Source: Fonticula alba (taxonomy: Eukaryota > Opisthokonta > Rotosphaerida > Fonticulaceae). From it: a DNA stretch of 21,339 bases. The stretch is from positions 63,249-84,587 of the forward strand of contig NW_009242972.1 of NCBI RefSeq assembly GCF_000388065.1, in the 5' to 3' direction. Under the pieces are notes generated by a model. The model ran no database searches, had not been told where the DNA came from, and saw only the letters and a program-made list of their open reading frames with translations. Position 1 is the first letter of the stretch, and each line of letters begins with the position of its first letter. Positions 15,243 to 21,339 of the stretch are shown piece after piece. Position numbers and translations under genes: made by a program.

Positions 15243-17554
15243 ATGTCGGCCCTGCAGATCTTGCAAGAGGCCCTGGCCTCGGCATTTGCCTCACCCATCA
15301 AGACGGCCTTCACCGTGGTGGCCCTGCTGGGGGCCTACCTGATCCTGTCCATCGTGAATGTCTACCGCCGCGCTTATCATGTCCGTCCCCGACCCATCCT
15401 TTTGGCTTTCTCCGCCTGGTTTCTGTCTCCGTCTGTATCCCCTCTCCTCCTCCCCCCCCCCTGTCTCGCTTGCCTGCTGACACTTTCTCTCTCTGTTTAT
15501 CGCCCACAGAAATATGCCTGCCTGCAGGACATGCCCGGCCGGCCCCAGTGGCCAATCATCGGATCGATCATCAACATCCCGCTGGACCCTCTCAAGCGTG
15601 AGGAGTCCTTCAACAAGCTGGCTCGCGAGTATGGCCATCATGGAGTCTTGCAGTTCTGGAACGGCCCCATTCCCGGCGTGGAGGTCCTCGCGCCGGATAC
15701 CATTCGTGCAGTATTGAGTGCGCCCGCCCCCCCGCCCCCCCCTGTCCATGCTTCTACTTTGCCTTCATCTGCCCGCATGCGTTCCCATTCTACTCCCTGC
15801 ACCGGTTGCTGATCCTTTTTTCTGTCAAGGCGCCGCGCGCGAGCACCACGCTAAGGGATACTTCTACCGACTGCTGGAGCCCTGGCTTGGCGGAGGCCTC
15901 CTGCTGCTGGACGGCGATGAGTATCGAATTCACCGCCAGTGGATCTCACGTTCCTTCCATGTGGACTTCTTGCGAACCTCCTTCCTGGAGGTGATGCTCG
16001 AAAAAACCGACCTGCTAGTCGAGCGCATTACCAAGCACATCAAGGACTCGGGCGAGCCCTTCGATGCCTTCCAGTGGCTGTCCGAGACATCCATGAACAT
16101 CATTTGCCAAACGTCCATGGGTTTGAATCTGCAAAGTGCGTCCCCCTCCGGCGTCCCCAGCTCTCCGTGTCATACATTTCCTGGTCTGCTACTAATATCT
16201 GAGTCTCCTGCCTCCTCCTCCCTCGCCCCCCCCCCCCTCCCCTCCTGGCTGTCTCTTCCAGCCGAGACCATCTCCTCGCAAGCCAAATACAAGGAGGCAC
16301 TGGAGTTTACGAAGAACATGTTCTATGCGCGGGCCTTCAATGTGCTCATGCACTCGGACACGATTTTCCACTATTCCAAGCTTGGCCGGGAGTTCCGAGG
16401 CCATCTCGCCACGATTCGCTGTACGTCCTCCCTGTCAGTGCCCCGTCCTCCCTTTTGAGGGGGCGGAGAGGGTCGTGACTTAAAGGGGGGATCTCCTTTT
16501 CCCCCACTCCCTCCCGCATGTGTCTCCCTCCATCCCTCCCCCCACCCCCCCCCCCATCCTCCTATCTCTCACTCACTCACTCTCTATCCCCTATATCCCT
16601 CTCGCCATCCTGTGTCTAGCCTTCTCAAATGAGCTCATTCAGAAGCGTCGCAAGTTGCTCGAAGAGGGCAAGGTTGAGGTTGTTCTTGGATCGGCCTTCT
16701 CCATGCCTAGCGACCTGGACAGCGATGCCGGAGCCACGGGGCATGGGGCTGACAACTTCGGCCTTGCCGGCCCCTCCTCGCCTCGGCGCCGCCATCGCAT
16801 GACCCTACTTGACAGTTTGCTCATGGAGCAGAAGCGCTGTGCCGATCCCGCCACTCGGGATCCCGGCGAAACGCCCCTGACCGATGAGCAGCTTCGTGTG
16901 CATGTGGACACCTTCATCTTCGCCGGGCATGATACCATTGCCACCTTCGCTGCGTGGGCACTCTACTGCGCGGCCAAATACCCCGAGGCCACGGAGCCGC
17001 TGCTGCGTGAGCTCGATGCCTTTTGGCAAGAGCTCGGATCCTCGGACCCCGATGGCACCGGGACCGGGCGCTCGCCGACCATGGCCGAGCTGAACGAACT
17101 CCGCGAATTGGACATGTTCATCAAGGAGGTCATGCGCCTTTACCCCTCGGCGCCGCAGATTAGCCGCATCATCTCCCGGGATATCGAGCTCCGTGGACAC
17201 CATGTGCCGGCCGGGACCTCATGCAACATCCAGGTTTGGGCCCTCCACCGGAACCCCACCTACTGGCCGAACCCGCTGAAGTTCGACCCCACTCGCTTTT
17301 CTCCGGAGAATTCCGCCGGTCGCGACCCCTTCGCCTTCATCCCCTTCTCGGCTGGAGTTCGGAGCTGTGTCGGGCGCAAATTTGCCGAGCTTGAGCAGCG
17401 CGTCCTAGTTGCTCGGCTTCTGCATCAATTCCGCTTCAAGATGGCCCCCGGGCGCGAGCATGTTGTCGGCCAGCCGCGGCTGGCCCTCAGCCCGATCGGC
17501 GGTATTCATGTTCTGGCCTTCCCGCGGGAGCCCGGCAGCCCGGCGGTCCAGTAA
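15243..17554 (+). CDS. CYP4-like cytochrome P450, five coding exons
   Basis: A microsomal haem-thiolate monooxygenase of the CYP4 type, a group that often hydroxylates fatty acids and other lipids at the chain end; the substrate here is unknown. Exons are 15243-15380, 15510-15717, 15830-16135, 16262-16420 and 16620-17554, giving 581 residues. In order: an N-terminal membrane helix (about 20-38), the CYP4-type block EPWLGGGLLLLDG (132-144), the C-helix where Tyr147 replaces the usual Trp of W-x-x-x-R (R151), the I-helix FAGHDT (371-376), the K-helix E440-V-M-R443, FDPTRF, and the haem loop F513-SAGVRSC-VG with ligand Cys520. A Gly/Ser/Arg-rich loop (about 300-325) is an insertion. The first donor, GTCCGT, is the least certain. 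CACATAG sits directly before the ATG after a CT-rich tract, which suggests a 5'-leader intron. Confidence 0.93.
16190..16196 (+). other. Branch-point motif TACTAAT in P450 intron 3
   Basis: TACTAAT matches the eukaryotic branch consensus in the intron at 16136-16261, followed by a C/T-rich tract and the CCAG acceptor at 16258-16261. It is about 65 bases from the acceptor, farther than usual, so a nearer, weaker site may be the one used. Confidence 0.4.
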
Positions 17555-18007
17555 TCTCGCCGACTTTCTCCTGGCATTCGTGCTCAGGCGGCCGGAGGTG
17601 GACCATCTCGTCTTCGGTCATCCAGTTCTTCCTTCTTCTGTGGTCCCCTCCTGTTCAGCATGCACATCAAATACACGCGCCAAACGCCGGTTCATATCCC
17701 ATTCTCGATGCTACGCGCTCTTCCCCCTCCCCTCCCCCTGCTTCCGACTCTTCCCCCGTGCTTCATCACTTCCCAGCCCCCCCCGAGCGCGTGCCGCAAG
17801 CAGGCCAGGGGAAAGGAAGGCGTTTGGCGCGATCCCCCCCCCCCCTGCGCTCCTCCTCCTCCCCTCGCCACACACGAGCAACAAGATGGACAACATGAAC
17901 AAACGCAACCCCAACGCATGACAGGCTTGACAAGGATGGAGACACACAGCCATGCATGCGTGTGTGTGCGCGCGCGCGCCTGAATCTATTCCCCGAGCTG
18001 GAAGAGC
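17555..18007. other. Convergent spacer between P450 and DCP2
   Basis: 453 bases between two stop codons. It has C/T-rich stretches (17715-17790 and 17835-17870) and an alternating GT/GC tract (about 17956-17982). I see no gene and no clear polyadenylation signal. Confidence 0.7.
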
Positions 18008-20420
18008 TCATGGTGGCGGAAGGAGACGGTTCATCTCATCGCGTAGGCTGTCAATGAAAATGCGTTGCTCGGAATTCATCTTCCGGATGTACTTCCAACT
18101 AAAGGTACTCAGCCCGGAAGACCCGGCCCCATCGAAGGAGCTGGTCGAGCCCAGGAGCGGCGAGTAACCTCCTCCCGCTCGGCCACACGTGGTCCCAGCC
18201 AATAGTGACAGACTCGAGGACGAGCCGAGAGACGAGCCAGCGCCCAAGGGGGAGAGGGCGTCAGTCGAGCCGGCACCAGGCATGCTCGGTGACGCGACGC
18301 CGACATCCAAGTCCAGAGGGGACCCCAGCGGTGGCCGGGGCGCCGGCTGACTGGCGGCATTATGCAGCACCAGCGACCGGAATTCCTCGGAAGTGAAGGG
18401 CGGCATGGCGCTATCGGTCCAGAGGACACCGGAAGAATGGATAGGGGCCACGGCCGGCGCCGACAAATCAATATCATGCCGGGGCTTCGATGCATCGAAG
18501 GCCACCTCTGCCGTCAGGGGAGCCGTATGCTCCAGCATGGCAAGCTGCTGTAGCCGCATGCGTGCGCGCTCCACATACGGCACAGCCGCCTTGAAGATGG
18601 CTTGCATGTTGGTGTAGAAGCTAATTCGCTCGTTGGTGCGATCACTGTTGGCGATGTTGTCGAAGTCGAACCAAAGGATTCGCTGAGCACACAAAAGAAG
18701 GCCCGAGCCAAGGGGAAAGAGGGGAGAGGGAGAGAATGCCGGCAGGACCGGGGGTGTCAGCATAGAAGAGGGGGGGGGGGGACATGGCTGGCGAAGGGGA
18801 GTGACATGTGAAACGCACGCGGATCTCCTTCCGTGTCATTTGGGCCAGGCAAACACTCTCGGGCAGGCCGGACACAAAGTAGTAGCGTGTGTTCATCTTG
18901 TGTAGGGCGCTGCTGCTGCTGCTGCTGCTGCTGCCACCACCGGCACCACCACTGCTCGCGGCACTGCCGGCTGGGGCACCGACACTGGCACCGGTGCTGG
19001 TGCCGCCAGCACCGCCCCCACTGGAGGGCGAATGGCTGCCAGGACCAGAGGCAATCGCCGGGGCGCCCGACGTCATGGTTGGGACCTGGGAAATGTCCAG
19101 GTAGCTGGAATGCACGGCGATATCAAAGAGGTCGATGCCGAGTTCTTCCTCACCCTCACGCACTGAGCAATGGACAATGTTCTCGCCCTCATTGAGCTTG
19201 CCTCGGGGCAAAGCCCAGCAGGAGCTGTTGTACGACTCGACCATGAGCACATACTTGAGGGTGTGATCGAAAACGAAGAGGCCCGCACAGAAGATGCGGA
19301 ACCGGTATGTTCGATGGAAGTTCAAGATGAGACTGAAGAGATTTTGCGTGGCCAGATGTAGCTGAAGCAGAACCGGGTCATAGTGCGAAACTGATGTTTC
19401 CCAGCAGGGGCGGGGGGGGGGGGGGGGATGGGGGTCAGCGGGAGCCGTCAACAGGCAAAAAGTAAGGCCGAGAGGGTGCCCAAAATATGGCCAAGAGCGG
19501 AAGGGCAAGGACATACTCAGCTCGAGGATTGTCTCGAAAGAGCGATTGGTTTTCATGAATTCCACCACTCGCTTCTCGGGATTGTGATACAGGACATCAG
19601 CGCGGTGGTTGGTGCTTTGCCAGGCCTCCGGCGTGGCAGGCTTTAGGATACTCCGCTTCGGCGAGACCAGGTAATCAAACATCTGCAAGTTCTCCGGCAT
19701 GAAGTCGAAATAGTCCCAGCTCGCTTGTTCAATGGAGAAGCCCAAGCGATTGAGGTCGACAAATTCCGATGATGGGAGTGTGTACATGTGGCGACTGGAG
19801 ATTTTGACAAGGGGGCTTGCAGGTCAGGGATGGGTGAAGAGGGATGGACTGGGCGGCCGGAAGCCCGGGGAGATAGGGGCAGAGAGAGAGAGAGCACGCG
19901 CGCGCGGGAGAAAGAGACAAAGGCAGGTAGATACGCACGTCATGTTGCTGACCAGCATGTCCTGGCTGTAGAAGAAATCAAATTGATTGACCTCCCAGGT
20001 AGAAGAGAGGGCCAGAGTGGCCAAGCCTTGGATGTCATCGCCGGCCAGGTCGCAATGGGCCTCATCGGCGAAGAGGAACTTAGATGGGGCTGCTCGGCGC
20101 CCGGCCTGAGCCGATGCATACTGGCTGCCACCCGAGCCGGGTCCAGCCATGCCCTTGGGGGGACGTTGATTGGCTTTCGGCTTCTTATTCTTCGGACGTT
20201 TGGGGTTTGCACCAGACGGAGTGATGCTTGGGCTGGGAGCCGCGGCGGGGGCCGCCGGGCCCCCGGCAAAAAGGGCAAGCACAGCGGAGGATGACTCGGC
20301 TGGCGACCGGGCACTGGAGTGGGAAAGGTAGCCGCTGCCATCAGCCGCCAAGGGCGAGGCCCTCCCTTGGCCGGGATTATGACATGTCAGCGGGGGATCT
20401 GAGAGAGATGAATGTGGCAT
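18008..20420 (-). CDS. DCP2: mRNA decapping enzyme Dcp2 (Nudix), four exons seen
   Basis: Dcp2 cleaves the m7G cap of mRNA, releasing m7GDP and exposing the transcript to 5'-3' decay. Exons on the minus strand are 20420-19939, 19794-19517, 19390-18819 and 18682-18008, giving 668 residues, with donors GTGCGT, GTATGT and GTGCGT. Exon 2 has the N-terminal regulatory domain block IEQASWDYFDFM. Exon 3 has YVLMVESYNSSCWALPRGKL, then the Nudix box G317-x5-E323-x7-R331-E332-x2-E335-E336-x-G338. Exons 3 and 4 join to make Box B (TRKEIR and RILWFDFDNI). The Nudix fold is interrupted by a Gly/Ser/Ala insert (356-416) ending in eight Ser. The N-terminus (1-110) and C-terminus are low complexity. The ATG at 20420 is in frame, but an upstream exon is likely because 20421-20990 looks like an intron. 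The identity is firm; the 5' end is not. Confidence 0.88.
18909..18932. repeat. (GCT)8 repeat coding for poly-Ser in DCP2
   Basis: A trinucleotide repeat read as AGC on the DCP2 sense strand, encoding residues 407-414, all Ser. It lies in the low-complexity insert within the Nudix fold and can vary in length without a frameshift. Confidence 0.9.
19412..19427. repeat. G16 homopolymer in DCP2 intron 2
   Basis: A run of C on the DCP2 sense strand inside intron 2 (19516-19391), about 20 bases before the CATCAG acceptor, so it probably acts as the polypyrimidine tract. Confidence 0.9.
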
Positions 20421-21339
20421 GCTCCTGCAGATCTGGATTGGAAGGAGAGTCAGTAGGAGTCAGGCGGTGCTCGGCGAAATGCAAGCAAGAGAGGAGCCAG
20501 AGCGTGTGTGGGCGCACTGTTGGCCATAGACTCGGACGCAGTCACAGGGAATCTGGGTGTTGCAGTTGGCAGCATTGTCAGGAGCAGGGGGGGGGGGGGG
20601 GGGGGGGGGGGGGGGAGGGGTAAGGCGTCGATTGGCGGTATCGAAGGGGGAGAATGGTGGGGAGGCGCATACCCCTGTCGTCGCAACGAAAAGAGGAGTG
20701 GAGGAGGAGGAGGATTTGGGATGCCCACGCGTGGCCGCGAGAGGGGGAGGGAGAGAGAGAACAGGGAGGAGCAGGGGAGGAGGCAGAGAGGGGGTGTTTC
20801 GAGAGGAGAGGGGGGATCGCTGCACTTTCACGGGGATGTGGAGCTTTGTGGAGTTGGACAAGGGGGGAGGGGGGGGGGAAGGAGGACATGAGAAGGGAGA
20901 TTAGGTTGCTTGCGTTGGACATATGGGATAAAATGGGAGAAAGGAGGGGGGAGGGAGGAGAAAGAGAGTAAAGCGGGGGGAAGGTCTTACCAGGAGCGAG
21001 GATGCAGGGGGTGAGTCGATGGGAAATTGCGGGATCGCCCAGGCGCCTTGGGGTCCGGTGCCGGCACTTCAATCGCCCCTTCGGTTACCTGGTGCTCGGC
21101 GGGAATGGCAACACCCCAGGCCGTTGCCGTGGTTTGTCCAGAATCAGTTCCTTCCCTCGGTGTTGGCCTTCCCACGCAAACATACGTGTCTCGCACCCCA
21201 TCCCGCCTCCCCCCCGCCCCCCCCCTCCCCCCCGCCGCCGCCGCCGCCCCGGGGTGTGCTGGGCCTCCTTCAGACTGGGTCAGCGCTCTGAACAGTGTTG
21301 CGTCCACACTCCCATGCAGCAACACAATCGAGGGGGGGG
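20421..21339 (-). other. DCP2 upstream region with probable 5' intron and exon
   Basis: From about 20440 to 20990 the minus strand is strongly pyrimidine-rich (a C29 run, CT and CCT stretches), like the introns of this window. It ends upstream at CTCCTG|GTAAGA (exon end 20991), a good donor, and downstream at CCAATCCAG just before the DCP2 ATG. Beyond 20991 the sequence has ordinary composition to about 21190, then C/CCG repeats on the plus strand (21206-21250). The upstream exon is therefore roughly 20991-21190. Whether it is coding or 5' UTR cannot be decided; no frame gives a recognisable Dcp2 N-terminus. Confidence 0.5.
20587..20615. repeat. G29 homopolymer
   Basis: The longest single-base run in the window, C on the DCP2 sense strand, inside its probable 5' intron. 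The exact length is unreliable in most sequencing. Confidence 0.9.

Overview
This window looks like nuclear DNA from a compact, GC-rich eukaryote, probably a unicellular protist. Every recognisable gene is a eukaryotic housekeeping or cell-cycle gene, eight of the nine are split by spliceosomal introns, and introns and spacers are full of GA/CT and AC/GT microsatellites and long G or C runs. The gene set fits an opisthokont-like protist (a Fonticula-like nucleariid would fit the composition), but that placement is a guess. There are no bacterial operons, tRNA or rRNA genes, CRISPR arrays or intact mobile elements.

Layout, left to right: NUF2 (-, 131-1775, kinetochore), TSR2 (+, 2480-3170, ribosome biogenesis), RPA3 (-, 3651-4190, single-strand DNA binding), HUS1 (+, 4784-6029, 9-1-1 checkpoint clamp), RPL10A/uL1 (-, 7520-8487), a small OST4-like membrane protein (+, 9496-9849), an unrecognised 704-residue Ser/Thr-Pro-rich protein (-, 10153-12514), a CYP4-like cytochrome P450 (+, 15243-17554) and the mRNA decapping enzyme DCP2 (-, 18008-20420, probably with a further upstream exon). 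I rebuilt exon structures by hand from reading frame, splice signals and family alignment. Every model stays in frame.

The strands alternate without exception, so each spacer is either a shared divergent promoter (NUF2/TSR2, RPA3/HUS1, RPL10A/OST4-like, unknown/P450) or a shared convergent 3' region (TSR2/RPA3, HUS1/RPL10A, OST4-like/unknown, P450/DCP2). RPA3 and HUS1, which act in the same ssDNA-damage checkpoint pathway, share one divergent promoter that contains a perfect palindrome close to its midpoint. The other neighbours have no obvious common pathway.

Two window-wide signals stand out. The 5' splice sites follow GT(A/G)CG(T/C), with C at +4 in 16 of 20 modelled introns instead of the usual A. 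Also, the repeats in introns are almost always pyrimidine-rich on the transcribed gene's sense strand, so they mark gene direction. Two long spacers (6030-7519 and 12515-15242) hold exon-like and splice-like fragments that I could not assemble into a gene.
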